DNA from: Chionis minor
Taxonomy: Eukaryota; Chordata; Aves; Charadriiformes; Chionididae
Assembly (NCBI GenBank): GCA_013398295.1
Contig: VZSF01008201.1
Location: forward strand, 68,526 to 132,525
Length of the DNA: 64,000 nt
Direction of reading: 5' to 3'
A program made the translations under genes and the position numbers. Of the stretch, positions 1 to 22,317 are shown piece after piece (within the stretch, counting starts at the first letter, position 1; the number at the start of each line of letters is the position of its first letter). The notes under the pieces were generated by a model. It was not told where the DNA came from. It saw nothing but the letters and a program-made list of their open reading frames with translations, and did no database searches.

Positions 1-9753
<9,753 letters not shown>

Positions 9754-9851
9754 GTCCACCGCCGCGTCCCTGCCAGGACGGGACACAGCCCCTCGCATCT
9801 GGCCACCCGCCAGGACCCCCGGCCCCACTCGCCCCAGCCCTCCCCAGCGCC
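9754..9851 (-). other. GRIN2C: Probable GRIN2C 5' UTR part of the first coding exon
   Basis: Reading the minus strand, a pyrimidine-rich tract ends in CTGCCCCAG with AG at 9853-9852, a good splice acceptor 98 bases before the ATG. GluN2 genes usually have non-coding first exons, so this is the likely 5' edge of the start-codon exon. A second AG (CCTGGCAG) nearer the ATG could be used instead and would remove the upstream in-frame ATG. The non-coding exons themselves could not be located and may lie in or beyond the assembly gap. Confidence 0.4.
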
Positions 9852-12800
9852 CTGGGGCAGCACAAGGCGGGGTTGACCTCAGGGAGAGAGGGGGACCCTC
9901 ATCCTTTGGAAGCCGGATGCGGTGGAGGGATGACCACAGGATTGTACCCACCACACACAGTACACCCCAGCGCCGTGCCCCTTGTCCCCCGCACCACCAA
10001 ACACGAACCGTTCCCAGCTGGTACCCGCTTCCCACCACCTATCCCACCACCACCATTCTCCATCTGCGTCCCCATTGCCCTCCTGCCCCTCTGTCCCCTC
10101 CAAAAGCCATCACTGCTGTGATGCTCCGTATCGCCCCTCCGGCCGGGGACAGGGACAGCAGCCTCTCTCCACAGCTGACAGCCACCTTCAGTATTTAGAG
10201 GCTTTGCCCTTGAGGGAGGGTTCACCTCTGCCACCCCCATGTTGGGATTTGGCAAACTACACAGTCACTGGAGCAGCCAGTGCCCTGCCTGTCCCCCCTG
10301 CCTGTCCCCTGCCCATCAGCCTGCCCCAGACCCCTCACTGCCACTTCCCAAATCCCAACCAAAGTGCCCACCTGGCCCCTTATCTCCGAGTTTCTCCCCC
10401 AGACACCATCCTTCAGCTTTCCCCCCTTCTCGCCTTTCCCCCCCGGCATTGCACGTCCCCCTGCTGGCATCACCCACCTGGCTGGGAGACCCATCACGCC
10501 GCATCTCTGCCAGCTGCACCCCAAAGTCAGGCTCTGGGGTGTTTGGGCACTTCCCCCTGACAGGTCCCCAATCCCCCACTGACTGTGGGTGCCCAGCTCA
10601 CAGCAGGCGAGGTGACAGTCCCCAGGAGGCGTGGGGAGGGTGGCGCATGTCTCTGCCCATGTCCATGCACCCCCTTGCTGGAGCTCACCCCCTCCTCGGA
10701 GCCCTCGAGCAAAACCAACCCGTGGTGAGACCCATGGCCAGGGGCATCCAAGACCCTCCGAGCCCCGTTGCCCCCGTTGCCATGCCAGGCAGCAGGGAGG
10801 GGGACAAGCAGCCCTCCACGGTGGCACCAGCAACATGCCAGTGTCGCTCCATGCAGCAAGATGCCAGCTGGTGCTCAGAAACGTCACTCGCAATTAAAAG
10901 CTGCTGTTGCTTAACGCGCCCTCGACACGGCTGTAGGAGCCTCTTGCTGAGTCCCGGATGGTTTTGGGGTCTGGGTTGCCCTGGGGACCCACCCGCACCC
11001 GAGCACCCCGCCATGCCGCAGTGATGGAGAACCCCTCGGCGTGCTGCAAAAGCGCTGCCGGTATGTGGGACTGAAAATGCAGGAAATAAACCCAACAACT
11101 GCCTGGTTGGGCATCCTGCAAGAGCTACAGGGTGCAGCTTTGAGCACCGAGGCTGTCTTCTCCAGAGAGACAGGGACACGAAGCCCACGTCCCCCTCCGG
11201 CACATCATGGATGCTGGGGGGGCTTGGGCAGGCAGCCAGGCACGGACGCTCACCGGGCAGCATCTCGCTTGGCCGGACGGATTTCGGCAGGGGATCATCC
11301 ACCCTCAGCACCCACCATAACCCAGGGGGTGGTTCACCCTGTCCGGCCGCATCCCCACCACCACCCCGCATCGCAGCCGGCCGGGCTGCAGGAGCCACGA
11401 TGCCATGGCGATGGCCGCAGCCGGGGCTCCTTGGCCGGAGAGGGCGGCGGGTGAGTCATGCCATGCTGGCAGCGTCCCACGCTCCGGCACGGCCAACCCA
11501 GCGGCAGGGCAGCCCGTGCTGCCTGCTCCTCACTGCGAATTCCCGAGTATTTTTAGTCCCGTGATAAATAATTCATTGGGAATCCGGCATCAGCTACCCG
11601 AGCAGAGAGGAAGGGGAGCAACACGCCACCCAAAACAAACAGAGCCGCTCTCCCAGCAGCTCTGCCCGTCTGAGCCCTCCTCAAGGACGTTTAAATATAC
11701 ACCAGGCCCTCGTGGTGACTGATCGGGTTTGCTCACAGCATCCCTGGCACCTCACCCATTCCGGGCCCTTATCCTCCTTTTCCTCAACCCAGCTCTTCCC
11801 TGCGCTCGGGAGCCTCTTCTAGCACCGCGTAATCCAAGCACGAGCCAGCAAAACCCTCCCGTGACACCAAGTGCTACCTCCAAAGGGGCTGCTCCATTCC
11901 CGACTGCAACTGGGAGCAGGTTTGGGTGAACTGGTCTCCCACTGGACCGAGCCGCAGGTGGAAAGCATCCCCATCCCTCGCAGCCAGCGCGTGATGGCAA
12001 TGGCATAGCAAGGAAGTGGGCACGGGCGCACCGCGTCATTCAGCCACGGCTGAGACAAACCGGGGGATGAATTTCCATCCTTCCCAGGAATCCGGTGCTG
12101 TTGACCGGAGCCAAGCTGCTCGTCGCAGCCCTTGGTGGCTACGGAGAAGGATGGAGGGGTTGGGGCCAGCGAGCCTGTGACTGGCAGAGGCTTCACGTGC
12201 GGGTCGGTGCCAGGGCTGCTCCAAAATGGCTGAATTTGGGACATGAAGAGCAGCCAGGTCCTCCAGCCCAGCCGACTCCATGCACTTCCAGCCTGTTTTT
12301 TTCTAGGAGGAAGCTAGAGGAGTGCGGGAAAATGTGGATTTTCAGGGGGATGAGGGTAGGGAAGGCAAATTATAGGAAACTGGTGGAGGCAGAGAGGGAA
12401 TTGAGCCCATCCCTGCGCTACTGGCAGAGCCGGGGCTGCTCTTGGGCTCAGCACAACACAGCAAAGCCCCCACGGACTTTAAAAAAAAAACACTCCACAT
12501 TTTTCAACCTCTCATAGCAAGCACTGCGGAATTGCTCCTTTGGGAAAATGTCTTCCCAAAAGGGAGGGTTTTTTAGCTGGGCAAAAGAGTCAGTGGCCAG
12601 GTTGGAGCAGGAGGAAAGTGGTCCCAGCTGGGAGCCCGGGCAGGGCAATGCCACCTCCCAGCAGCCTCCCCGGGGACCAGAGGGCGCCCACGGAGCTGCT
12701 CGGTGGCTTTAGCACCTCTTTTTTATTGCTTTGGGGCGGTTTTGAGCAGGTTAACCCCTTTCCTAGGCACAGCTTCACCTGATAAACCAAACACTCACAG

Positions 12801-13789
12801 AAACCTCCTGCCAAAGGCACCAATCAAGCTCTTACCTCCCTCCACCTCCTGAATTGCCAATTTAATGCAACAGAGAAAGTTTGCTCCTAATTTTAAACCT
12901 CCTTTTTGCCCTCTCTCCATCCCTCCCTCCCCTCCTCTGAGATGGGGAGAGCTCATGCAGATCTTTTGACCTCGGGAAAGGGAGAAATAAAATCCCAAAA
13001 TGCAAAATATCACTCAAGAAAGAGAAACCTTATCTCCCCAAAAAAGCCTGCGAGCCCAAAACCACAGGGAAGGCACCAGGGGAGGGGGAAACGCTGCCGG
13101 TGGACGGAAAGGACAGAGCAAACCCGAACCTGGCGGGAGCCGTGCAGGGAGGACTGGGGGTACTGGGGGAGGGTACCGGGTTGTGCCAGCGCTTGTCATT
13201 GCCTGGGTGGAGGACATCCTTGTGGAGCAAGGAGACCTCGACAGAGCCCCCCCGGAAGGAGGGAAAGCAGCAAAACCTCCCCAAAGCCAGCGTGTCGCCA
13301 TCCCTGTCCCCACACAGGGGGACGACTCGGGAGGGAAAAGCACTGGCAGCCCCCGGCGAACACCGTCTCCTTTCAACCTTCATCTGCCGCCACCCAGCAT
13401 CACCCTCCTCTTCCTCGTCACCCTCTTCCTCACCCGCGCCTCCGACAGCAACAGTTGCGGGCCGGGGGCTGCGGGCCGGGGTGATGGTGAGGGCCCCCCA
13501 CACGCACGCACCGAAATGCAGCTGAAAAAGGTCGAATATGGATTAACCAAAAATAAACGCCAAGTGTCCTGCCTGCCGCTGGGTTACGCAAGGTGGCAGG
13601 GGGGAGACAGGGCTGGTGACACCCAGGGACGTCTCCCCTCTTTTTCCTGCCTCCCACCCCCCTCCATTAAGAAACCCCCCCATCGCAGCGCCCAAAATTA
13701 CAGCTCATTTCCATCCCCTGCCCGGGACGGGGAGCGGGAGCTCTCGGGGACGGAGGATGCGGGGGGATGCTGGGGCAGAGAGAAATGGC
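9852..13789. other. Upstream region of GRIN2C, no supported gene
   Basis: The sequence is GC-rich with stretches of CpG. Open frames here are low-complexity and lack homology-like content or paired splice sites. This region probably contains GRIN2C 5' non-coding exons or promoter. The AT-richer patch at 11540-11600, within an otherwise CpG-rich stretch, carries a near-MEF2 motif (CTAAAAATAC on the minus strand) and an inverted CCAAT (CATTGG). Confidence 0.5.
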
Positions 13790-14688
13790 NNNNNNNNNNN
13801 NNNNNNNNNNNNNNNNNNNNNNNNNNNNNNNNNNNNNNNNNNNNNNNNNNNNNNNNNNNNNNNNNNNNNNNNNNNNNNNNNNNNNNNNNNNNNNNNNNNN
13901 NNNNNNNNNNNNNNNNNNNNNNNNNNNNNNNNNNNNNNNNNNNNNNNNNNNNNNNNNNNNNNNNNNNNNNNNNNNNNNNNNNNNNNNNNNNNNNNNNNNN
14001 NNNNNNNNNNNNNNNNNNNNNNNNNNNNNNNNNNNNNNNNNNNNNNNNNNNNNNNNNNNNNNNNNNNNNNNNNNNNNNNNNNNNNNNNNNNNNNNNNNNN
14101 NNNNNNNNNNNNNNNNNNNNNNNNNNNNNNNNNNNNNNNNNNNNNNNNNNNNNNNNNNNNNNNNNNNNNNNNNNNNNNNNNNNNNNNNNNNNNNNNNNNN
14201 NNNNNNNNNNNNNNNNNNNNNNNNNNNNNNNNNNNNNNNNNNNNNNNNNNNNNNNNNNNNNNNNNNNNNNNNNNNNNNNNNNNNNNNNNNNNNNNNNNNN
14301 NNNNNNNNNNNNNNNNNNNNNNNNNNNNNNNNNNNNNNNNNNNNNNNNNNNNNNNNNNNNNNNNNNNNNNNNNNNNNNNNNNNNNNNNNNNNNNNNNNNN
14401 NNNNNNNNNNNNNNNNNNNNNNNNNNNNNNNNNNNNNNNNNNNNNNNNNNNNNNNNNNNNNNNNNNNNNNNNNNNNNNNNNNNNNNNNNNNNNNNNNNNN
14501 NNNNNNNNNNNNNNNNNNNNNNNNNNNNNNNNNNNNNNNNNNNNNNNNNNNNNNNNNNNNNNNNNNNNNNNNNNNNNNNNNNNNNNNNNNNNNNNNNNNN
14601 NNNNNNNNNNNNNNNNNNNNNNNNNNNNNNNNNNNNNNNNNNNNNNNNNNNNNNNNNNNNNNNNNNNNNNNNNNNNNNNNNNNNNNNN
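13790..14688. other. Assembly gap of 899 N
   Basis: An unbroken run of N flanked by very GC-rich sequence, including a poly-G stretch immediately to the right. The long open frames running through it have no meaning. The gap may hide a CpG-island promoter of GRIN2C. Confidence 0.99.
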
Positions 14689-17634
14689 GCCAGACTTGGG
14701 GGCGGGGGCGGGGGGGGGGAAAGAGGGGAGAGATGCAGCAGAGGAAGAGGGGAGATGGGCAGGGGCCCTGCTGGGTGCCCAGTCTGCCCCAAAACCAGCC
14801 GGTGCTCTGCAGCAGCCAGGCTGGGGACAGAGGGACCCCGGCTCCTGGCAGGGCCTGGCAGGGGCTGGAGTCCAATTCAGGCTCCGCCACGGGGCAGATG
14901 CTCCAAAACCGCCCCGTGCCCCGGCTCAGAGCCACCAAAATGCCGAGCATCACCCCGAGAGCATCTGCCCGTCTCTGCTGGTGCGGGGTGCCAGCAGCAC
15001 CCGTGCCCGGGAGTTGCCCTCCTGCCTTCCCCAGGTGCAGATGCCTGGCTCAGCGACACAGCCACCCAAAAGCAAGTCATTTAGGGCTGTTGGGTGGCTG
15101 CCACCCAACCTGGCACCGCAGCCGCCTGCAACAGCATCCTTGTGGCTGCTGGGGGCTGGAAAGGCTGTTTCCAGAGAGGTTTCAACCTGCCTAAAATCCC
15201 ACTGCCTGCGGTTAGCCATGAGCTGCCTCCCCATGCTGTCCCCTGTCCCCGAGGCAGCCGGGCCACCGGCTATGGATGCCCTTGGGGCACGTCGCCTCGG
15301 GGTTGCAAGAGGTGCCAAAAAACAGAGGAAAGGGAAAAATGCATTTTGGACTTCATTTTAATGGCATGAAAAGCAGCACCCGCTCTCTCTGCAGGAGAGC
15401 TTGGGAGGCTCAGGCGATGGGGGATGCGGCACCTCGCACCCTTCCCTTGGCTACCTGCTGGCCACGTTCTGCTCCCCCAGCCTCAGGCACCCCCCGCTGC
15501 CCACCGATGCCCGATCCTGGCAGCGCTGCCTCTCTCTTGGCCAAGGAGAGGAGATGTAAGGGTTAGCAACAGGTCCTTGCTGCCTCAAATCCTTTTCCCA
15601 GGACAACAAAAGGGTGGCTCTTGGGTTTAAGGTTGAAAATGCAGTGGCTGCGTTTAACCCCTTCTGTCACCTTTACAGTCAGATGTGACTGAGCCTGGAG
15701 GACCAGCTTTCTGGGGACCCGGTCCCTCAGGGCTGGCACAGAAAACCTGATCTTCTCCTGTGCCCTTAGTGTCCCTCCCGGCAGCTCAGGGGCCTCATTT
15801 ACCCCTCTCAGGACCTTCTGCTCCATGGGCTGGATCCCTTGGAAGGTCTTGGCTTGCACCTATTTCAGCCCCGGTGGTGTTTCATGGGGAAAATGTTTCC
15901 CTCAGAGCTGCCAGCATGCAGGCAGGACGAGGGGACCAACAGCAACACCCCTCACACACTCCACTCCCCCCCCGCCCAGGGCAACACCTGGCTTCCCCAT
16001 CTCATCCATAACCCTCCAGCATCTCCATCCCGTGGGACATTTAACCTCCATCACAGCCCAAACCCCACACATGGGAGAGCCAGGCAAACCCAGGTCTGGT
16101 GCACAGCTGGAGGGTGTCTGCAGTGGGGACAAGCAGCACAGCGCAAGGACCGGTGGGGACACACATACCGGGCCCCTCCCAGCCACGTCTCCTCTCCCGT
16201 GGGAGTCAAACCCAGCTAACCCTGGCCAGTGGCTCGCAGTTCAGGTCGCAGAGTGAGTGGCTGCACTGAGAGCTCACCTCCAGGTCTTCAGTTTTCCTGG
16301 CAAAGTCCTTCAGTGTCTTAAAAAATAAAATCCAGAACATTTTTCCAGAGAAAAATGCAGCAATTCCCTGAATCCAACCCACTGCTGGGTCTGGGCCACC
16401 ACTCCACAATGCAGCTTTTAGAGGAACTAGTCTGCAACCATCAAAATACCTTAGTTGTGCATTTAAACAACAAAAGTCCTTTTTACATTCAAAAGGTGTT
16501 CCCTCATGGCTACAAAGGTCCAGGTTGAAACAGAAGCACCTGCAGCACCCCAAGATGAAGCCCACAACCCCAGGAGGCACATCTGGACTTTTCCTCCTGG
16601 TTGGAAAACGCTGACTTTCCCAGCCCCTCGGTGCCACACTCTCCAGTGATGCTGTGACCTCTTTACCCAGTTTTCTGGGCTGGGTAGGGATAACACAGGC
16701 ATGAAACTGCCCTCCTCCTCCTTCCTCCTCCTCCTTCACACCGTTAGGCCAGTATCCCGGCATGGGACTCAGCATGCCAGCCCATCCCTCACCCACAGCA
16801 CAGCCCCAACAAGAGGGAGCTCTGCCAGCTTCTCCATCGCCCTGTTACCTTTCTCTGGTGTCTCTTCTTGCAGGAGGCTCCGAAAGCAGGTTAATAAATG
16901 CGAGGTGCCGTGCTCCGACCACTCCCCGTGTGCAGCCAGCTCCTGCAGGGAAGAGCCCGCTGGCAGCCAGGCTGGAAGAGCGAGGAGGATGAGGGAGGAC
17001 TGTGTTGGGAGGCCGATGCTCATCCAGCTTTACACCATGGATCCAGGCCAGCACCGGTGTTGAAGTGCCTTGGGCTCCATGCAGGCTCCTTGCACCCCAT
17101 CACAACCCCACCAGCATCCCACATCCCAAGCTGGGGTAAAGCTCCGCAGAGTGCATCCTACCCCAAATCCCATCTCTTCTGCTCCGCTCCCCCCCCCCCA
17201 AGCCCTGCAGGGTCAATTGGAGCCCACCAACCCCCAGGATAAACCTGCACCCAAGCCCCCACCATGGCACTCACCCACTCACAGCCAGGGCAGCATCACA
17301 CAGCTCGGGCCAGCGACTTCGATATCTCCAATTCCGCGCGGGAAGCCTCCTATTTGCAAGAGAAAACTCAGCCAAAGCTTTCTAACCCGACTGCATCCTA
17401 AACCAGGACCTTGGGAAGGAGAGGACCCGGGTCTGTGCACTGCCAGCACAAAGCCAGAGCGGGATGTGGCAGAGCAGGGTGGCAGGTGGGTGGCAGGTGT
17501 GCCTGTATCCCGCTAACGGCATCTGATGTGGGACAGGGCAAACACAGCACCATACCCGCAGGTCTCTCTGCCAGGGCTGAGTCTTGCAGGTGACACTTGT
17601 GACACCGGGCAGAGATTTAGCCCTGGATTTGCAT

Positions 17635-17685
17635 CCATCCCGGACCTGCACCCATCCCGGACCTGCCTCCATCCCGGACCTGCCT
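17635..17685. repeat. 17-bp tandem repeat, three copies
   Basis: CCATCCCGGACCTGC repeats at 17635, 17652 and 17669 with a constant 17-bp spacing. Confidence 0.8.
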
Positions 17686-19439
17686 GTTGGCCATCAACCC
17701 CCTCTTCCCCAGAAATTTGGCCAAAAACCAAGGTCTGAACCCAGCTGTGTCTCCACCTGAGCACTCCCCTTACCCTGTCCTCACCAGGGTCTCATTTAAC
17801 AAGCAAATATGGATGAAGATCACCTTTCTCCCACGGTGCTGCCTTCCCATGAGGGCTCCTGGGGCCACCTCTAGGAACCATTCCCACCTCCCCTGTCTGC
17901 TCCATCCCATGGGGGTATTCAGGGCTTCAGTGCTTAAATAACCACACAGAGCTGACTGGTATGTGGATCCCAACGGCGACAAAAGCAACTGAGGCAGAAA
18001 ACAGAGCAAGGAGAAAGGCGGCAGAGAGGCCACGGGGACGGTGCTGTGCACAGACGGCACGGATCCGGCACAGCTCTGCTCAGCTGCCACCGCATCCTAC
18101 CCTCACAGTAATTAAGGGAGCTAAAATAAACAGGGATGGTTTCATCCCTGCAGGGATAATTCCTCCTCCCGGGGTGGTGTGTGCCTGCCAGGCTGCCCCG
18201 GAGGTTGGGGATGAGGCAGCCAAAGCCAGCAGGTTGGAAATGGAAATTTCCCAGGAAGGGAGGAAATCGCTTCTTTCTGGGGCGTCACCAGCCCGCATCC
18301 TCCAACAACTTCATTTGCCGCTGTCGTATCCCTAAATAGCTCCTCGAAGCAGCTGCTGGGAGTTTACATCTCTTTCACCTCTGCTCCCCTCGCAGCCTCT
18401 GGAAATGGGCTCTTGCAGCCCCGATTTCCAAAGCGATTCACCCCAAGCAAAGGGAAAACCTCCATCCAGCCCAGTGCAGCCATCCTGCAGCCGCTGCGGG
18501 GTTCTCTGCCGCCGACTCCGGCACAGCCCTCCAACCGTGGGCAAGACTGGAGAGCACAGAGCCCTGGGAAGGTTGGGTCTCTAAGGCAGCGGAAACCGCA
18601 AACTTCCAGTGGGTCTGGAGCCAAGGATGCGCTTGGGGTTCTTTTGGAGAAGGGGTGATGTTGTGCCAGGAGGGAAGCGGTTCCCTGGGCGCAGTGGGGC
18701 TGGTAACCCACCCCAGCAACCCAGAGGTTGGTAGCCCAACCCCAACCTGTTCGGCATCCCTGTCCACAGCCGGGGACGGATCGGGGGAGACGAGCACAGG
18801 AGGCACGAGAAGATGTGCCCGGGAGAGTAAGTGGCGAGGGGAGGGTACATGCAGGGGCCGATGCTTGTGCTCAGCCAAAGCGCTGAAGTCAGCACTCTCC
18901 GGAGCCATCTGTTCCCAGCGAAGCCCCAGCGCAGACGGACGCACCCAGGCTGCCGGCAGCGGATGCCGCAATTCGGTGATTCACGCAGCAAGGGGCTGGG
19001 GACAGCGTAAAGCCGGACATTGCCTCTGCGGCCGCGCTAACTCCGGCGATGGGGCTGGAAAATTATGTATTAGCCACGCTGCCGAAAAGCTTTATCAAGC
19101 ATTTTTCTGATTGTGTGAGCTGGCTTTTAAACAGCAGCACAGCTCTTCACCGCCAGGCTAGAGACCTGACTCAAGCTGGTCTTCCCGTTATTCTGGAGCA
19201 CAGGTAAACTCCCGCTTCACAGGCTCTAAATGTTCATTTACAAAGGCCAAGTTCAGCAAGCAGCCTATTAGCAAAGCCAGCGAGAGCCTCTGCGCGTGCC
19301 TTCCAGGTGTAATTGCAAAGTGCTGCACCAACAGGAGCTTCTGGAGTGTCTTAGATCTGTTTCTTCCCTGGATTACTCCAAGCTGCCCGGCAGCCCACGC
19401 AAGGCAGAGCCGCAGGGCAGAGCAGAGCAAGGCTGCACC

Positions 19440-19512
19440 GCTCTGCAGACTGCGGAAACTGAGGCACGGCAGCACAGAGCAGCAGCAGGAGGTCGCCAAG
19501 ACCCAGCTGCGC
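19440..19512 (+). mobile_element. Possible MIR-like (CORE-SINE) remnant
   Basis: GGAAACTGAGGCACGG at 19454-19469 is identical, as I recall it, to part of the MIR core. It is followed by GGTCGCCAAGACCCAGC, resembling the downstream MIR segment. Only a short stretch matches, so chance similarity is possible. Confidence 0.35.
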
Positions 19513-20888
19513 AGCGTTTACTCGGTGCAATCACCCCCACCATGACGGGCTCTCTCTGCTCCGCACCCAGCCCTTTGGAAGTGGCACACAAGACACCAAG
19601 GAAAGCCGCGGGAAGGGAACCGCGCAGCTTTGCCCGGCTGGTCTCGAGGCCGTCCCTCACCAGATGCTGATCTCCACCAGCTTTGTGCAGTCTCATTAAA
19701 GCTAAGCTGAGCCATAACTCATGCGAGCAGGGAAGACCACATTAAGAGCTGGCAGCGATGACTTTCAGCTTTTCAGGCCTCCTTCCAACAGCAGACGGGT
19801 GTCACTCACAGCATCACCTTCCCGGCCGCGGAAAATGGCTTTGGAGCGGCTCCTCGGGGTAGTAGAGGGCGAGGGGGTGGCTGCCCAGTGAGGCTGCCCC
19901 CCCGGAACCACCGCAGTGGGGACGTACCTGGAGCAAACGCAAGGTTAACCATGCCTAAAAGCAGCACCTGAAGGTGAAGGGGATCCTGCCGGGAGCCCAG
20001 GAAGGCGGCTGGAAGCAAGAGACCTGGGTGACCCCCCCGCCCCCGCCACAGCCCCCGGAGTGCCAGGTGACCCCTCCATCCCCACTCAGCCCCTCTCTGC
20101 TCCCCGTTACCGGCCTCCCAGCGCCACCTAACGACACGGAGACCGGGGATAAGGACCTTCACCGGGAAGCCGGACACATCCCGTTCCTAGCAGAGAAAGA
20201 GGGAGAGCACCGACAGCACTGGGGGAGCAGCGGGACATCTGGATAGGGAACGGGGACACAGGCAGCAGAGGAAAGAGGAGCTGGAGGTACTGAATAAGGA
20301 TTTACATAATCGTAATGATGCTTCTTCTGCCCATGAGGCTCAGTTCTCCATCCCTGCCCTTCACTGACCTTGATCATCCCATGGCTTTCCCGCAGCCCAG
20401 CCTTAACCCCAGGGTCTCAGCCAAGTTCTGGGTTAAGCAAAGGACACTGGGCTCAGCAAAGACAGGCGTTCCCCTTCATCTGTTGTCACAGCCCAAAAAC
20501 TACTACCCTGTAGCATCACGGGTTTGGGAACAGCCCTTCGCCGCGCTTAGCACAAGCACCGTGGCCTTATCATGGCGACAAAAAGCACCCAGCCATCAAC
20601 ATTCAAGGTGATGCAGAAGAAAACCCCAGGGAAGAGCCAGCCCATCGCTTCCTGTTACCTGCAGATTTGACGCAGCCACAACAACCCCTTTCACCGTCAC
20701 GTTTCTGGCTGGGCTATCTACAAAAACCGGTTGCTCCCCGCCCTGAGCGCAACCCCCTCGTCTCCACACCCTCCTTTCCGAAGTGCTTATTCGCCTCCGA
20801 ACCCAGAGCTGATGTAATCTCCCGCTCAAGAACTCAGCCTCGCGACGTAAGGAGAGCCACATCACACAAGCAGCTGTTCCACAAAAGC

Positions 20889-20894
20889 TTTATT
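20889..20894 (-). terminator. FDXR: Poly(A) signal AATAAA, distal candidate for FDXR
   Basis: On the minus strand CAATAAAGC is followed about 25 bases later by a GU-rich stretch (TTGTGTGATGTGG), the usual arrangement of a strong cleavage site. It lies 1.4 kb past the FDXR stop codon, so it would give a long 3' UTR, or it may belong to another transcript. Confidence 0.5.
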
Positions 20895-20970
20895 GCTCGT
20901 TTGCGTATGAGTTCCCAGTATCACATTTCCTGAGTTTCTTAATGAGCCTGCAAATGAGATTTTAATAGAA

Positions 20971-21010
20971 AAGGAAGGGGGGGGGAAGAAAAAGAAAAAA
21001 AAAAAAAAAA
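20971..21010. repeat. Poly-G then A-rich low-complexity tract
   Basis: A G run is followed by an A-rich tract ending in about 16 consecutive A bases. No transposon body was recognised next to it. Confidence 0.7.
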
Positions 21011-21839
21011 TGAGAGAAACCACAGATCTTCCTTCCCTAAGGCTGGACCAGAGGTGGGGTGGGAGTACAGTGCCAAGCCGTCTACCATGGGAGAGGACTC
21101 GGCAGAGGTAACGGTTGAGCGCGGACCTGAGACAAACCCCCACCGGCTGCCCTGGCTCGATTTACCCTCTGCCTCCATCAGGGAGCCTAATTTGTTTCTA
21201 ACACACAGCCACCAGCGACTGGCATCGTCACCGTTTACACGAGTCAGAGAGGAGCGGCTGCGATGCTGCAGTGCTCCCGCGGGGGTCAGGGACAGCGTGG
21301 GTGGCAGGACAGCCAGGGGATGGGGCCATGCTGATGCGGCCCCTGCACCACGGATAAAGAGGAGATTATGGCTCACAGCTTGTAATCTGGCTTAAAACCT
21401 GACACCGTCACCGTAGTCAATTTGGGCTAAGAGAAGCATTTAATAAGCTTCAGAATGCACAGGCCAAAATAAAAAACCCCAAACCCACCAGCGAACGAAG
21501 TGAAAGGGCTCAAGGTATCGCTTGCACCAGTCAGCGCTGGCAGGTACCAAGGAACACAGGATCCCTGTGATCCTGAACAAGGCAATTACATGCTTGTTAT
21601 CCCAATCCACCCCACCAGTCAGAACCCAGGCTCTGCTGGGGTTTAATGGTGAGAGGCAGAAAGCAAATTAACGCCCTTGTCTGTTCAGAGCTCACAAGGA
21701 GCTGAGGGCAAACGGTCCCTCCCTGCACGAGAGGAGTTGCCTTGCCCTGGGACACGTTGCAGGATACGCAGCGCTCAGCTGGCTGCTCCAAGATTAAGGC
21801 AGTCACAGACAAAGAAGCCAGACTCAAGCAGCAGGTCCA

Positions 21840-22317
21840 ATTTGGCTTCCCTGGAAGGGTTTATTTAAAAAACAGTTATTATTAAAAGAAGCCTGCTTGA
21901 GCACAAATGACAAGGCAACGAAGCCATTTGGCTTGAGGCTTAAAGGAAGCAAGACACAAGGAAGTTTCTCTTTGCAACTTGCCATGGAGGAAAGTGTCTG
22001 GCCAGGACTCCTGCGAGCTGCACGTCCTCCCTCATCTGCGCCAGCCAACCTGTTAATGCTCCGAGGACCCAAGTGACAAGAATCACCTGCAGGAGTGGCA
22101 GCCAGCTGCAGAGACACAGTAGCCTCAGTGCTTTTGAGGCATTCACTTTGGGAACCCAGAGTTTATAGTAACTAGAGAGGCTCAAGTGTCACACACTCCT
22201 CAAACAGCCACCAGCCCTAGGCACAAGCCCTGTGCTCCCAGGCCCTGCCTGTAACCCACTGGCGTTGCCCCAGGACAGTACCAGGTGGACCAGCGCCACG
22301 TTCCCACCGCTGCTGCT
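21840..22317 (-). other. FDXR: FDXR 3' UTR (proximal form)
   Basis: Sequence between the FDXR stop codon and the proximal AATAAA, with no further coding potential in the minus frame. The end point is inferred from the signal, not observed. Confidence 0.5.
21860..21865 (-). terminator. FDXR: Poly(A) signal AATAAA, proximal candidate for FDXR
   Basis: TTTATT on the plus strand reads AATAAA in FDXR sense, about 450 bases after the stop codon. A T/GT-rich stretch (TTTGTCTGTG) follows about 50 bases further on. This is the more economical end of the FDXR mRNA. Confidence 0.55.

Larger units (their letters stand above)
14689..20880. other. Intergenic spacer between GRIN2C and the FDXR 3' end
   Basis: No exon chain or recognisable protein was found on either strand. 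Contents noted are a short 17-bp tandem repeat at 17635-17685, a possible SINE remnant near 19450 and ordinary GC-rich unique sequence. Part could be a GRIN2C 5' intron. Confidence 0.5.

Noticed and set aside
9754..9798. In-frame ATG 15 codons upstream of the chosen GRIN2C start
   Set aside because: It would put charged residues before the signal peptide, and it may be spliced out by a nearby acceptor.
13000..15361. Several very long open frames (up to 694 codons) on both strands
   Set aside because: Most of their length is the run of N; the flanking residues are low-complexity and show no protein family.
16206..16796. Minus-strand 196-codon frame with cysteine-rich stretch
   Set aside because: No known domain, no flanking exons, and composition is ordinary for intergenic GC-rich DNA.
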